DNA of 40,408 nucleotides from Thermus caliditerrae (lineage in GTDB: Bacteria > Deinococcota > Deinococci > Deinococcales > Thermaceae), in assembly GCF_021462525.1 (NCBI RefSeq), contig NZ_JAKEDT010000009.1, positions 32,524-72,931 on the forward strand, read 5' to 3'. Below the pieces are notes generated by a model. The model did not search any database, was not told the DNA's origin, and saw only the letters and a program-made list of their open reading frames with translations. Positions within the stretch are counted from its first letter, which is position 1. Every line of letters starts with the position of its first letter. The position numbers and the translations under genes are program-made. Shown one piece after another: positions 9,738 to 20,770 of the stretch.

Positions 9738-11327
9738 ATGGACCGCCTGAGCTATGTAGGCATTAACCCGAAGAAGCAGGTTTTTTGGAACACGGTTTCC
9801 CCCATCCTGGTGGAGCACACCCTGAGCCGGGGGGAGGGCTTTTTGGCCCACAAGGGTCCCTTGGTGGTGGACACCACCCCCTACACCGGCAGAAGCCCCC
9901 GGGACAAGTTCGTGGTGCGGGAGCCCGAGGTGGAAGGAGAGGTCTGGTGGGGGGAGGTGAACCAGCCCTTCGCTCCCGAGGCCTTCCAGGCCCTCCTCGC
10001 CCGGGTAGCCGAGTACCTCTCCGAGCGCGACCTCTATGTGCAGGACCTTTACGCCGGGGCCGACAAACGCTACCGCCTGGCGGTGAGGGTGGTGACGGAA
10101 AGCCCCTGGCATGCCCTCTTCGCCCGCAACATGTTCCTCCTGCCCCGGCGCTTCCCCGAGGACGACGAGGTGGAGCGCTTCGTCCCCGGCTTCACCGTGG
10201 TCCACGCTCCCTACTTCCTGGCGGACCCGGAGCGGGACGGCACCCGCAGTGAGGTCTTCGTGGGCATCAGCTTCGCCCGGAAGCTGGTCCTCATCGTGGG
10301 GACCCGGTACGCCGGGGAGATCAAGAAAAGCATCTTCACGGTGATGAACTACCTCATGCCCAAGCGGGGCGTCTTCCCCATGCACGCCTCCGCCAACGTG
10401 GGCCGGGAGGGGGACGTGGCCATCTTCTTTGGCCTTTCCGGCACCGGCAAGACCACCCTCTCCACCGATCCGGAGAGGCCCTTGATCGGCGACGACGAGC
10501 ACGGCTGGAGCGAGGAGGGGGTCTTCAACTTTGAAGGGGGGTGCTACGCCAAGGTCATCCGTCTTTCGCCGGAGCATGAGCCCCTCATCTACAACGCCTC
10601 CAACCAGTTTGAGTCCATCCTGGAGAACGTGGTGGTGAACCCGGAAAGCCGCCGGGTGGAGTGGGACGACGACAGCAAGACGGAAAACACCCGGGCCTCC
10701 TACCCCATCGCTCACCTGGAGAACGTGGTGGATTCGGGGATGGCCGGCCACCCCAAGGCCATCTTCTTCCTCTCCGCCGACGCCTATGGGGTGCTCCCGC
10801 CCATCGCCCGCCTCAACCCGGAGCAGGCCATGTACTACTTCCTCTCCGGCTACACCGCCCGGGTGGCGGGCACCGAGCGGGGGGTGACCGAGCCCAAGGC
10901 CACCTTTTCCGCCTGCTTTGGGGCGCCCTTCTTGCCCATGCACCCCGGGGTGTACGCCCGGATGCTGGGGGAGAAAATCCAAAAGCACGCCCCTCGGGTC
11001 TACCTGGTGAACACCGGCTGGACCGGAGGGCCCTACGGGGTGGGAAGGCGCTTCCCCTTGCCCGTGACCCGGGCCCTTTTGCAGGCGGCGCTTTCCGGGG
11101 CCCTCGAGGGGGTTCCTTACCGTCAGGACCCGGTCTTCGGCTTTGAGGTACCCCTGGAGGTCCCCGGGGTGCCCAAGGAGCTTCTGGACCCCAGGGAAAC
11201 TTGGTCCGATAAGGAGGCTTACGACCGCCAAGCGAAGAAGCTGGCCCGGCTCTTCCAGGAGAACTTTCAAAAGTACGCGGACGGCGTGGAGGAGGCGGTC
11301 CGCCGGGCGGGTCCCCGGCTGGGGTAA
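9738..11327 (+). CDS. pckA: Phosphoenolpyruvate carboxykinase (ATP)
   Basis: Converts oxaloacetate and ATP to phosphoenolpyruvate, CO2 and ADP, the entry step of gluconeogenesis. The 529-residue length is normal for the ATP-dependent family. Visible motifs: [10 protein letters not shown] near the N-terminus, MHASANVG before the P-loop, and the kinase-1a loop [14 protein letters not shown] beginning at Gly232, followed by the GDDEHGW kinase-2 region and a Mg/Mn-binding environment. AAGGAGG precedes the ATG by 5 bases. It follows pgi closely and is followed by a strong hairpin, so pgi-pckA is likely one transcript. The large open frame on the opposite strand is a shadow. Confidence 0.98.
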   Translation: MDRLSYVGINPKKQVFWNTVSPILVEHTLSRGEGFLAHKGPLVVDTTPYTGRSPRDKFVVREPEVEGEVWWGEVNQPFAPEAFQALLARVAEYLSERDLYVQDLYAGADKRYRLAVRVVTESPWHALFARNMFLLPRRFPEDDEVERFVPGFTVVHAPYFLADPERDGTRSEVFVGISFARKLVLIVGTRYAGEIKKSIFTVMNYLMPKRGVFPMHASANVGREGDVAIFFGLSGTGKTTLSTDPERPLIGDDEHGWSEEGVFNFEGGCYAKVIRLSPEHEPLIYNASNQFESILENVVVNPESRRVEWDDDSKTENTRASYPIAHLENVVDSGMAGHPKAIFFLSADAYGVLPPIARLNPEQAMYYFLSGYTARVAGTERGVTEPKATFSACFGAPFLPMHPGVYARMLGEKIQKHAPRVYLVNTGWTGGPYGVGRRFPLPVTRALLQAALSGALEGVPYRQDPVFGFEVPLEVPGVPKELLDPRETWSDKEAYDRQAKKLARLFQENFQKYADGVEEAVRRAGPRLG

Positions 11328-11339
11328 GGCTGGGGGTTC

Positions 11340-11364
11340 GGGGCTGGGCGCAAGGCCCAGCCCC
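11340..11364 (+). terminator. pckA terminator
   Basis: A 10-bp perfect stem GGGGCTGGGC / GCCCAGCCCC with a 5-base loop lies 12 bases after the pckA stop, followed by TTGTCAAAT. The T-tract is poor but the stem is very stable. Confidence 0.7.
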
Positions 11365-11400
11365 TTGTCAAATAGGGGCAGGGGGTAATAGGCTCCTAAG

Positions 11401-11484
11401 TGGCAGAAATGGGAGGGACAAATGTACTTTACCTCCGGACAAACCCCTCTGGCAGAATGGTAAGCGTTACCGTCTGGGGGACGG
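11401..11484 (+). promoter_or_regulatory. Repeat and hairpin region upstream of ctaAB
   Basis: Between pckA and ctaAB there are two near-identical direct repeats, TGGCAGAAATGG (11401-11412) and TGGCAGAATGG (11450-11460). The second runs into the inverted repeat GGTAA-GCG-TTACC (11459-11471). A further small hairpin, CCGTC-N5-GACGG (11470-11484), ends about 7 bases before the ctaAB start. No convincing -35/-10 pair was found. The region probably carries the oxidase-operon promoter and control sites, but this is inference. Confidence 0.35.
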
Positions 11485-11491
11485 AGTTCCT

Positions 11492-13315
11492 ATGACACGA
11501 GTGCGGCTTGGCCACTACGCCTGGGGAGTCCTGGTGTGGAACGTTCTGGTGGCCCTCTGGGGGGCCTACGTGCGGGCCACGGGTTCGGGGGCGGGGTGCG
11601 GCTCCCACTGGCCCACCTGCAACGGGGAGATCATCCCTAGAAGCCCTCAGGTGGAGACCCTCATTGAGTTCGCCCACCGCACCACCTCAGGGTTGGCCTT
11701 CCTTTCGGTGCTCCTCCTCTTCCTTCTGGCCTTGCGCATTCTTCCCAAGGGGCATCCCGCCCGCCTGGGCGCCGGGCTTTCCTTCCTCTTCATGGTGACG
11801 GAGAGCCTGGTGGGCGCCTCCTTGGTCCTCTTCGGCTGGACGGCGCACAACGTGAGCGCGGAGCGGGCCGTGGTGCAGATGGTCCACCTGGCCAACACCT
11901 ATTTCCTCCTGGCCTCCTTGACCCTCACCGCTTGGTGGGCCTCCGGGGGGGCGCCCCTGCGCCTTAGGGGCCAGGGGGCGGTGGGGGCGGCCTTGCTCCT
12001 GGGCCTCTTGGCCCTGCTCTTCCTCGGCATGAGCGGGGCGGTGACCGCCTTGGGCGACCTCCTCTTCCCCGTGCGGAACACCCTCGAGGCCCTGGAGCGT
12101 TCCCTGACCCCAGGGGAGCACTTCCTGGTGCGCCTTAGGGTCCTCCACCCCCTCATCGCGGTGAGCGTAGGACTCTACGTGGTTTTTGCTGGGTACCTGG
12201 TGGCCCACCTTCGCCCCTCCGCCCATACCCAGCGCTTCGCCAACGGGCTTGCCTACCTCTACGGGGCCCAGCTTCTGGCCGGGCTGGTGAACGTCTGGCT
12301 CAAAGCCCCGGTCTGGATGCAGATCGTCCACCTCTTTTTGGCCTATGCCGTCTGGCTCATCTTCGTTCTCCTGGCGGCCGCGGCCCTGGCCCGCGGGGCC
12401 CGGCGGGTGGAGCTGGGAGACGGCGCCGAGGCCAAGGCGGTGCACCGGGGTACCGGCGGGGCCACCTGGAAGGACTACCTGGCCCTTACGAAGCCGCGGG
12501 TCATCAGCCTGCTTCTCTTCACCACCCTCTTCGCCATGCTCATCGCCGCCAGGGGCTGGCCCGGGACCGGCCTGTTTCTGGCCGTGGCCCTGGGAGGGTA
12601 CATGATGGCGGGGGCGGCCAACGCCATCAACATGGTGGTGGACCGGGACATCGACGCCCGCATGCGGCGCACGGCCAAAAGGCCCATGGCTACGCAGCGG
12701 ATCTCCAGCAGGGACGCGCTCCTTTTTGCCCTGGCCCTGGCTCTCCTCTCCTACTTGCTCCTTTGGTGGGGGGCGAACCTCCTCTCGGCCACCCTGGCCT
12801 TGATGGGCCTTATCTGGTACGTCCTGGTCTACACCCTTTACCTCAAGCGGCGTACTTGGCAGAACATCGTCATCGGCGGGGCGGCGGGGGCCTTCCCGCC
12901 CCTGGTGGGTTGGGCGGCGGTGACCGGGGACCTCAACCTCTTCGCCTGGTACCTCTTCGCCCTCATCTTCTTCTGGACCCCGGTGCACTTCTGGGCCCTG
13001 GCCCTCATGATCCAGGACGATTACAGGGCGGTGGGCGTGCCCATGCTCCCCGTGGTGTTGGGGGAGCGGGTCACGGTGATGCAGATCGCCCTTTACGCCG
13101 TCCTCACGGCCCTCATTTCCCTCATGCCCCTGGTTTTGGGGGAGCTGGGCCTTTTCTACCTCCTCTTCAGCCTGGCCCTTAACGCTTTGCTTATCCTTAA
13201 GAGCTTGGCCCTCTACCGCCAGCCCGAGCGGAGGACGGCGGTTTCGCTGTATAAATACTCCATGCTCTACCTGGCCCTCTTGTTCGTGGCTATGGCGGTG
13301 GATCGGGTGCTTTAG
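11492..13315 (+). CDS. ctaAB: Fused heme A synthase (CtaA) - heme O synthase (CtaB)
   Basis: A 607-residue membrane protein joining the two enzymes that make heme A from heme B. The N-terminal half (residues 1-300) is CtaA/Cox15 with eight hydrophobic helices, the extracytoplasmic Cys36/Cys43 pair, EFAHR (Glu59, His62) and further His residues in [14 protein letters not shown] and QIVHLF as heme ligands. From about residue 325 ([13 protein letters not shown]) it is the farnesyltransferase CtaB with [12 protein letters not shown] (the N-x3-D-x3-D prenyl-diphosphate site), [18 protein letters not shown] and [13 protein letters not shown]. Its position 11 bases before caaB fits its role of making the heme for the caa3 oxidase. 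CtaB-CtaA fusion is known in Thermus. Confidence 0.96.
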   Translation: MTRVRLGHYAWGVLVWNVLVALWGAYVRATGSGAGCGSHWPTCNGEIIPRSPQVETLIEFAHRTTSGLAFLSVLLLFLLALRILPKGHPARLGAGLSFLFMVTESLVGASLVLFGWTAHNVSAERAVVQMVHLANTYFLLASLTLTAWWASGGAPLRLRGQGAVGAALLLGLLALLFLGMSGAVTALGDLLFPVRNTLEALERSLTPGEHFLVRLRVLHPLIAVSVGLYVVFAGYLVAHLRPSAHTQRFANGLAYLYGAQLLAGLVNVWLKAPVWMQIVHLFLAYAVWLIFVLLAAAALARGARRVELGDGAEAKAVHRGTGGATWKDYLALTKPRVISLLLFTTLFAMLIAARGWPGTGLFLAVALGGYMMAGAANAINMVVDRDIDARMRRTAKRPMATQRISSRDALLFALALALLSYLLLWWGANLLSATLALMGLIWYVLVYTLYLKRRTWQNIVIGGAAGAFPPLVGWAAVTGDLNLFAWYLFALIFFWTPVHFWALALMIQDDYRAVGVPMLPVVLGERVTVMQIALYAVLTALISLMPLVLGELGLFYLLFSLALNALLILKSLALYRQPERRTAVSLYKYSMLYLALLFVAMAVDRVL

Positions 13316-13326
13316 GGAGGGAGTGG

Positions 13327-14340
13327 ATGAAAAAAGGCATCGCGGTCTTCGGTCTTTTAGGTGTGGCCTTGGCCCAGGAGGCCCACCGGGTGGCCATCAC
13401 CCACCCGGTGTCTGCCTTCAACCGGGAGACCAACTTCCTCCTGGTCTGGGTCTTGGTCTTCTCCGTCTTGATCTTTGGGGTGGTGGCGGGGGCTTTGGCC
13501 TACATCACCCTGCGCTTCCGGGCAAGGCCGGGCCAGGGGGGGGAGCCTCCTCAGTTCCACGGCAACGACCGCCTCGAGGTGGTCTGGACGGTGATCCCCA
13601 TCCTCATCGTCTTTGTCCTCTTCGGTCTCACCGCCCGGAGCCTGATCCTGGTGAACAAGCCCATCCCTGGCTCCATGAAGGTGGAGGTTGTGGGGTATCA
13701 GTTCTGGTGGGACTTCAACTACCCCGAGCAGGGCTTCCGCAACTCCAACGAGCTCCTTCTGCCCGCTGGGGTTCCCGTGGAGCTGGAGATCACCTCTAAG
13801 GACGTGATCCACTCCTTCTGGGTGCCGGGGCTTGTGGGCAAGCGGGATGCCATTCCGGGACAAAAGACTCTTTTACACTTCACACCGGAGAAGCCCGGGG
13901 TTTACTACGGCTTCTGCGCCGAGCTCTGCGGGCCGAGCCACGCCCGCATGCTCTTCCGGGTGATCGTCGTGCCCCAGGAAGACTTCGAGCGCTTTGTCCA
14001 GGCGGCCAAGACCTACACGCCCCCCGTGGCCGACGCCCAAGGCCAGCAGGTGTTCCAGCAAAACTGCATGGCCTGCCACTCGGTGCAGGGCAAGATGCCC
14101 CCGGCGGTCATCGGTCCCGAGCTGGGCTTTGTGGGCAACCGCACCAGCCTGGCGGCAGGCATCGTGGACTACACCCCGGAGAACTTGAAGGCCTGGATCA
14201 AGGACCCCGCCTCCATGAAGCCAGGAAACAAGATGCCCGCGTTTCCCCAGCTTTCGGAGGCGGACCTAGACGCTTTGGTCCGCTACCTGGACGGCTTGAA
14301 GGTGGAGGGGGTGGACTTCAAGGCGCTGCCTAAGTTCTAA
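13327..14340 (+). CDS. caaB: caa3-type cytochrome c oxidase subunit II fused to cytochrome c (CaaB)
   Basis: A 337-residue subunit IIc. Residues 1-16 look like a signal peptide ending ALA. Two transmembrane helices follow (about 36-65 and 82-106), then a periplasmic cupredoxin domain whose CuA ligands are visible in CAELCGPSHARM (Cys197, Glu199, Cys201, His205, Met208). A C-terminal cytochrome c domain has CMACH (Cys247-His251) for covalent heme and a Met in NKMPAFPQL as likely axial ligand. It passes electrons to the CuA site and on to subunit I. GGAGGGAG lies just before the ATG. Co-transcribed with ctaAB and caaA. Confidence 0.97.
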   Translation: MKKGIAVFGLLGVALAQEAHRVAITHPVSAFNRETNFLLVWVLVFSVLIFGVVAGALAYITLRFRARPGQGGEPPQFHGNDRLEVVWTVIPILIVFVLFGLTARSLILVNKPIPGSMKVEVVGYQFWWDFNYPEQGFRNSNELLLPAGVPVELEITSKDVIHSFWVPGLVGKRDAIPGQKTLLHFTPEKPGVYYGFCAELCGPSHARMLFRVIVVPQEDFERFVQAAKTYTPPVADAQGQQVFQQNCMACHSVQGKMPPAVIGPELGFVGNRTSLAAGIVDYTPENLKAWIKDPASMKPGNKMPAFPQLSEADLDALVRYLDGLKVEGVDFKALPKF

Positions 14341-16731
<2,391 letters not shown>

Positions 16732-16746
16732 AGGGGTGCGCCCTGG

Positions 16747-16768
16747 GCCCCCGCCTTTAGGCGGGGGC
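16747..16768 (+). terminator. Terminator of the ctaAB-caaBA operon
   Basis: A 9-bp perfect stem GCCCCCGCC / GGCGGGGGC with a TTTA loop sits 16 bases after the caaA stop and is followed by TTTGCT. Confidence 0.85.
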
Positions 16769-16788
16769 TTTGCTATGGATAAAGGGGG

Positions 16789-17490
16789 ATGCGGCTTTTG
16801 GCGGTGGACTTTGATTTCTTCTTCCCCGTGCCCCAAAGCCCCCAGGACCCTCAGGCGGACCTTTTTGCCTGGGCCCACTTTGAAACCCCTTACTACCTGG
16901 GGGAGGTGTGGGAGCGCAGGGCTTTGGCTTTTCTCCTGCGGGGCCTTTCCTTACCCAGGGCGCGGGGCTGGGAAGGGTTTTGGGAGCGGTTCGCCTTCGC
17001 CCCGGGGGCGGTGCTCTACTACGCGGACTCCAATGCCCTGGCCTTCCACCCCGAGGTGAGGGAAGGGGTGGAGGAGGTGGTCCTCTTTGATGCCCACCAC
17101 GACGCGGGCTACCGCCCTTTGGGGGAAGAACCCGCCTGCGACGACTGGATGGTCTTCTACGCCCGCCAGGGGGCGAGGCTGCGGGTGGTCTACCCCCCCT
17201 GGCGCGACCCCAGAGGGGAGCCCGAACCCTGGGTGCCGCTGCCCCGGGTCCAGGACACGGGGGGAAAGGTGGCGGGCCTTTTCCACCGGGTCTTCCTCTG
17301 CCGCAGCGGGGCCTGGGTACCCCCCTGGGCCGACCCCGACTTCTTCGCCTTCTTGGAGCAGGCGCCGCTGCCCAAACGGCCCCTGGAGGAGGTGCTTCCT
17401 AGGCCCTTTCACCTGGAGACATTGCAGGCCCGTGTGCGGGAAGAGCGCTTGGGGCTTTGGATCATGGACGCCTTGCGCGGGTCCGGTTAG
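16789..17490 (+). CDS. Arginase-like / UPF0489-like putative metal hydrolase
   Basis: A 233-residue soluble protein of unassigned function. It begins with LLAVDFDFFFP, a DxDxF motif, and carries VVLFDAHHDAGY around residues 97-109, which recalls the Asp-Ala-His-x-Asp metal-binding motif of ureohydrolases and the pattern of UPF0489 proteins. A conserved-looking DDWMVFYARQGARLRVVYPP follows. These suggest a binuclear-metal arginase fold, but the second ureohydrolase motif is not clear, so no substrate is proposed. The ATG directly follows AAAGGGGG with almost no spacing. It sits alone between the oxidase terminator and the tRNA cluster, and the tRNA promoter overlaps its last codons. Confidence 0.7.
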   Translation: MRLLAVDFDFFFPVPQSPQDPQADLFAWAHFETPYYLGEVWERRALAFLLRGLSLPRARGWEGFWERFAFAPGAVLYYADSNALAFHPEVREGVEEVVLFDAHHDAGYRPLGEEPACDDWMVFYARQGARLRVVYPPWRDPRGEPEPWVPLPRVQDTGGKVAGLFHRVFLCRSGAWVPPWADPDFFAFLEQAPLPKRPLEEVLPRPFHLETLQARVREERLGLWIMDALRGSG

Positions 17491-17501
17491 CCCGCTATAA
17501 T
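17473..17501 (+). promoter_or_regulatory. Promoter of the tRNA cluster
   Basis: TTGCGC (17473-17478), a 17-base spacer and a perfect TATAAT (17496-17501) lie 13 bases before the first tRNA. The -35 box is inside the end of the preceding gene. Confidence 0.85.
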
Positions 17502-17514
17502 CACGAAGGCTTTG

Positions 17515-17590
17515 GGGCCGTTAGCTCAGCTGGCAGAGCAACCGACTTTTAATCGGTAGGTCGCAGGTTCGAATCCTGCACGGCCCACCA
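17515..17590 (+). tRNA. tRNA-Lys (anticodon TTT)
   Basis: A 76-base cloverleaf: acceptor GGGCCGT pairs with ACGGCCC, the anticodon stem is ACCGA/TCGGT with loop CTTTTAA (anticodon TTT), and the T loop is GGTTCGAATCC. The 3' CCA is encoded. First of three tRNAs. Confidence 0.97.
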
Positions 17591-17596
17591 AAGCGG

Positions 17597-17671
17597 GGCC
17601 CCATCGTCTAGCGGTCAGGACGCGGCCCTCTCAAGGCCGAAACGGGGGTTCGATTCCCCCTGGGGTCACCA
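17597..17671 (+). tRNA. tRNA-Glu (anticodon CTC)
   Basis: A 75-base cloverleaf: acceptor GGCCCCA pairs with TGGGGTC (one G-T pair), the anticodon stem is CGGCC/GGCCG with loop CTCTCAA (anticodon CTC), and the T arm is GGGGGTTCGATTCCCCC. CCA is encoded. It starts 6 bases after tRNA-Lys. Confidence 0.96.
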
Positions 17672-17672
17672 C

Positions 17673-17749
17673 GGGCGGCTAGCTCAGTTGGTCAGAGCGC
17701 TCGCCTTACAAGCGAGAGGCCAGAGGTTCAAATCCTCTGCCGCCCACCA
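17673..17749 (+). tRNA. tRNA-Val (anticodon TAC)
   Basis: A 77-base cloverleaf: acceptor GGGCGGC pairs with GCCGCCC, the anticodon stem is CTCGC/GCGAG with loop CTTACAA (anticodon TAC), and the T arm is CAGAGGTTCAAATCCTCTG. CCA is encoded. Only one base separates it from tRNA-Glu. Confidence 0.97.
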
Positions 17750-17766
17750 GCTCCAGGACGCAAAGC

Positions 17767-17792
17767 TTCCCCCCTCGCTACCGAGGGGGGAA
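17767..17792. terminator. Bidirectional terminator between tRNA cluster and dciA-like gene
   Basis: An 11-bp perfect stem TTCCCCCCTCG / CGAGGGGGGAA with a CTAC loop lies 17 bases after tRNA-Val and 26 bases after the stop of the converging minus-strand operon. AAAG/CTTT flanks extend it, with weak T-runs on both sides. Confidence 0.75.
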
Positions 17793-17818
17793 AGCCTTTA
17801 GGAGGCTTATTTGGGAGC

Positions 17819-18571
17819 TTAGGCTTCCTTGGCGAGGAGGCTCCGCACTGCCTCGGGGAGGGTTTCCCCGGGAAATAGGGCTCCGAAGCGCTGGGCCAGG
17901 TCCCGAAGAAGAGGGCGCAGAGATGCGTCCCGTAGGGCCTGGGGGTAAAGGGCCTCCATCTCGCTTAGAAGGGATTGCCTGGCCAGGTGCCGGGCCACCA
18001 GGAGGGCCTCCCCCTCGAGGCCCGAGGGGCGGCCCCGCTTGAGGCGCTCCGCCTCCTTGCGCACCCAAGGACTTTCCAGGAGGCGCTGGCAAGTGGGGCA
18101 GGGGTGGGTTTCGCTGGGGCTTCCGCAGATGGGGCAGGGCCTTCCCTGGGTCCGCCGGAAGAGGGCCAGGGCTGCCCGGGCCACCCGCTCCCTGAGCTCC
18201 GGCGGTGCGCTTTGGGCCAGGGTGAGGGCCTTGCGGGCGGCCTCGGGGTTTTCCGAAGGGGCGGAAGGCGGGGGAGGGGGCGCCTCCACCGGTCCCACCA
18301 CGAAGCGGATCTCCTTCACCACCCCAGGAAAGCGCTCCCCGTAGCGCCGGAGGAGGGCCAGGCGGCTGTAGGTAAGTTGGTGGGCAACGACGGCGTCGGC
18401 TACCCGCACGGTGAGGGTTCCGGCTTCCAGGGCCACGGGCTCCGTGAGCTGGGCCAGTTCCTTGCCCGCCACCTCCTTCCAGGCGGAGAGCACCAGGCCC
18501 CGCTTGAGCTTTTCCTTGCCCCCTGCCTTCTTCAAGGCCTCGGGGATCAGCTCCTTCAGCCGCCAGGGCAC
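17819..18571 (-). CDS. DUF721/DciA-like protein with C-terminal zinc ribbon
   Basis: The first about 95 residues match the DUF721 domain of DciA, the replicative helicase loader/operator of many bacteria that lack DnaC (LVLSAWKEVAGKELAQLTEPV, then GTLTVRVADAVVAHQL). A Pro-rich linker follows, then CPIC-x8-CPTC (Cys146, 149, 158, 161), a four-cysteine zinc ribbon, and a helical tail. The GTG at 18571 has AAGGGGGG about 8 bases upstream and is preferred (250 residues); an ATG at 18598 is possible. It overlaps the recF end by 16 bases, so the two are translationally coupled, which supports a role in DNA replication or repair. Helicase loading is inferred from the family. Confidence 0.8.
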   Translation of the reverse strand: MPWRLKELIPEALKKAGGKEKLKRGLVLSAWKEVAGKELAQLTEPVALEAGTLTVRVADAVVAHQLTYSRLALLRRYGERFPGVVKEIRFVVGPVEAPPPPPSAPSENPEAARKALTLAQSAPPELRERVARAALALFRRTQGRPCPICGSPSETHPCPTCQRLLESPWVRKEAERLKRGRPSGLEGEALLVARHLARQSLLSEMEALYPQALRDASLRPLLRDLAQRFGALFPGETLPEAVRSLLAKEA

Positions 18572-19587
18572 AGCACCACCCCCCCTTCCACCCAGCATAC
18601 CGGCACCCCTTCGGGGGCTAGAAGCCCGGCCAGGGCGGCTTGGGGTAGCCCCTGGGCGTAGGCCAGCACCGCCTGGCGCCGGGCGGCGTCCAGCTCCTCG
18701 CTCCACTCGTCCACCAGGAGCAGGGGGGCCTCCCCGTGGTGCTCCCAGAAGAGGCGGTGCTCGGCCAAGCGCAGGGCTAGGGCCAGGGCCTTGGCCTCCC
18801 CCCGGCTGCCGAAGCGGTGCACGGGGCGTCCTTGCAGGAGGAAGACCAGGTCATCGCGGTGGGGGCCCACCAGGGTTTGCCCCCGGGCCAGCTCCTCCTC
18901 CCGCCGCGCCCTTAGGGCCTCGAGGAAGTCCCCCTGCACCGAAACCTCCAGGTGGAGCCCTGCCTCCCCTGGGGCCAGCGTGCGGTGAATGTCTTGAAAT
19001 ATGGGCAGAAAGCGCTGGAGGAAGCGGCGGCGGAAGGCCATGATCTCCGTGCCGTAGCGGGCCAGCTCTTGGTCCCACACGAATAGCCCGTTCCCTCCGG
19101 CCTTCAAGAGGGCATTGCGCTGGCGGAGGACCTTTTCGTAAGCGGAGAGCAGGGCGGCGTACCTTCGGGAGAAGCGGCCGATCAGCCGGTCCAGGAACCC
19201 CCGCCGCTCCTCCTTGGGGCCCAGGACCACCTCCACGTCCTCAGGGAGCACCAAGACGGAGCCGGGAAGCTCGTAGAGGGCCCGGAGCCCCACCGCCTTC
19301 TCGTTGAGGAGGACCTCCCTTCCCTCCGGGGTAAGCCGTTGCTCCACCCGGTAGAGGCCGAGCTCCGTTTCCACCTCCGCGTAGAGCCAGGCCTCCTTCT
19401 CGCCGAAGCGGATGAGGTCCGCCAGAGGGCCTCGCACCTCGCCCCCTAGGGCCAGATGGAGGCCCAGGAGGACGCTGGTCTTCCCCTGGGCGTTCCCCCC
19501 CACCAGGGCGAAGAGGCCCGACGGGGGGCGGAAGGCGGGGAAGACCAGGTTGCGGAAGTTCTTCTGGCGGAAGAGGAGGAGCCGCAT
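18556..19587 (-). CDS. recF: DNA replication and repair protein RecF
   Basis: An SMC-like ATPase of 343 residues that helps load RecA on gapped DNA with RecO and RecR. Walker A is GGNAQGKT (residues 30-37, Lys36) after the typical N-terminal KNFRNLVFPAF; the central region carries FLDRLIGRFSRRYAALLSAYEKVLRQRN; Walker B with its glutamate is LLLVDEWSEELD (Asp293, Glu294). Its ATG directly follows the stop of the MFS gene and its end overlaps the dciA-like gene. It is not beside dnaA/dnaN here, unlike in many bacteria. Confidence 0.95.
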   Translation of the reverse strand: MRLLLFRQKNFRNLVFPAFRPPSGLFALVGGNAQGKTSVLLGLHLALGGEVRGPLADLIRFGEKEAWLYAEVETELGLYRVEQRLTPEGREVLLNEKAVGLRALYELPGSVLVLPEDVEVVLGPKEERRGFLDRLIGRFSRRYAALLSAYEKVLRQRNALLKAGGNGLFVWDQELARYGTEIMAFRRRFLQRFLPIFQDIHRTLAPGEAGLHLEVSVQGDFLEALRARREEELARGQTLVGPHRDDLVFLLQGRPVHRFGSRGEAKALALALRLAEHRLFWEHHGEAPLLLVDEWSEELDAARRQAVLAYAQGLPQAALAGLLAPEGVPVCWVEGGVVLCPGG

Positions 19588-20760
19588 CTAGAGCTTTACC
19601 CGGCGGAAGAGGGCGGGAAGAAGGAGGAGGGCCAAGAGGAGAAGGCCACCCCCCAGGAGGTAGGGGGCTTCGGGGGCCATGCGGTAGAGCCCCGTGCCCA
19701 AGATGGGCCCCAGCATCCGCCCTAGGGCTTGTGCCGAACTATTGAGCCCCGCCACCTGACCCTGCTCCCCCTCCCCCACCGCCAGGGAAAGGGCCGCCGT
19801 TACCCCTGGCCCCGCCAGGGCCGTTCCCGCCCCCTGGAGGGCCAGACCCACCGCCAGCCCCCAGAAGCTTTGCGTCAGTACCAGCACCCCGAAGCCCAGG
19901 ATGCCCACAGGCAGGCCTAGGAGAAGGAGGGTCCTCGGGGGCCAGGAGAACCTTCGCACCAGAAAACCCTGGATGAAGACCGCCACCAGGCCGTAGAGCA
20001 CCAGGGCCAGGCCCACGCTTCGGGCGGTGGCTAAGGGGGAAAGCCCCAGCCGGTCCTGGAAGTAAAAGGCGATGGTCTGCTCCAGGGATACGCTGGAGAG
20101 GTTCAGAGCAAACCCCAGGAGGAGGAGGGGAAAGACACGGGCGTCCCACGGGGAAAGCCGCCCCGCCTCCCGGCTTCCCGCAGGCCGGGATTCGGGAAGG
20201 AGCAGGGCCACGAAGAGGGCGTTGAAGAGGGCGAGCCCTCCGGAGAAAAAGACCGGGGCCAGGAGGCCGAAGAGGGCGGCGAGGCCTGCGCCCAAAGCGG
20301 GTCCCAGGATCACCGCCAGGCCAAAGGCCGCCCCCAAAAGGGCCATGCCCGCGGTGCGGCCCTCCCGTCCGGTGACGTCGGCCACGTAGGCCTGGGCGGT
20401 GGGCAGGGTGGCGGAGCTGAAGGCCCCTCCCAGGAGGCGGGCGAGGAGGAGGAGGGGGAAAAGGAGGCTTTCCGGAACCAGCTCCCGTTCCCCCAAGAGG
20501 GCGAAGAGGCCGAAGAGGAGGAAGCTTCCCGCAAAGCCCAGGATGCCCAGGAGCAGGATGGGCTTTCTTCCGCGCTCGCTCCGCCTGCCCCAGTAGGGGG
20601 CGAGGAGGAACTGCAAGAGGGCGTAACCGGTGGAGAAAAGGCCCACCTGGACCTCCGTAAGGCCCAGGGTGCGCCCCAGGGGCCCCAGGATGGGGAAGAG
20701 GATGGACAGCCCCAGGACGCTGTTGAATAGGGTCAGGAAGAGCAAGCCGAGGGGGGACAT
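19588..20760 (-). CDS. MFS transporter
   Basis: A 390-residue major facilitator superfamily protein with about 12 hydrophobic helices. The loop after helix 2 reads WGRRSERGRKPILLLG, the conserved G-x3-(D/E)-x2-G-R-(K/R) type signature, and helix 4 contains a Gly/Ala-rich LLGGAFSSATLPTAQAYVADVTGREGR stretch typical of drug-efflux MFS members. Substrate unknown; a drug or metabolite efflux role is the likeliest reading. It starts 10 bases after the pstB stop and ends exactly where recF begins, so it may be expressed with the phosphate operon. Confidence 0.88.
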   Translation of the reverse strand: MSPLGLLFLTLFNSVLGLSILFPILGPLGRTLGLTEVQVGLFSTGYALLQFLLAPYWGRRSERGRKPILLLGILGFAGSFLLFGLFALLGERELVPESLLFPLLLLARLLGGAFSSATLPTAQAYVADVTGREGRTAGMALLGAAFGLAVILGPALGAGLAALFGLLAPVFFSGGLALFNALFVALLLPESRPAGSREAGRLSPWDARVFPLLLLGFALNLSSVSLEQTIAFYFQDRLGLSPLATARSVGLALVLYGLVAVFIQGFLVRRFSWPPRTLLLLGLPVGILGFGVLVLTQSFWGLAVGLALQGAGTALAGPGVTAALSLAVGEGEQGQVAGLNSSAQALGRMLGPILGTGLYRMAPEAPYLLGGGLLLLALLLLPALFRRVKL

Positions 20761-20770
20761 GCCCCAGAGT

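Noticed and set aside
9018-11270. A 750-codon minus-strand open frame opposite pgi/pckA
   Set aside because: Antisense shadow; pckA and pgi are conserved along their full length on the other strand.
11365-11391. TTGTCA ... TAATAG as a ctaAB promoter
   Set aside because: The spacer is only 15 bases and it lies directly on the tail of the pckA terminator; not convincing.
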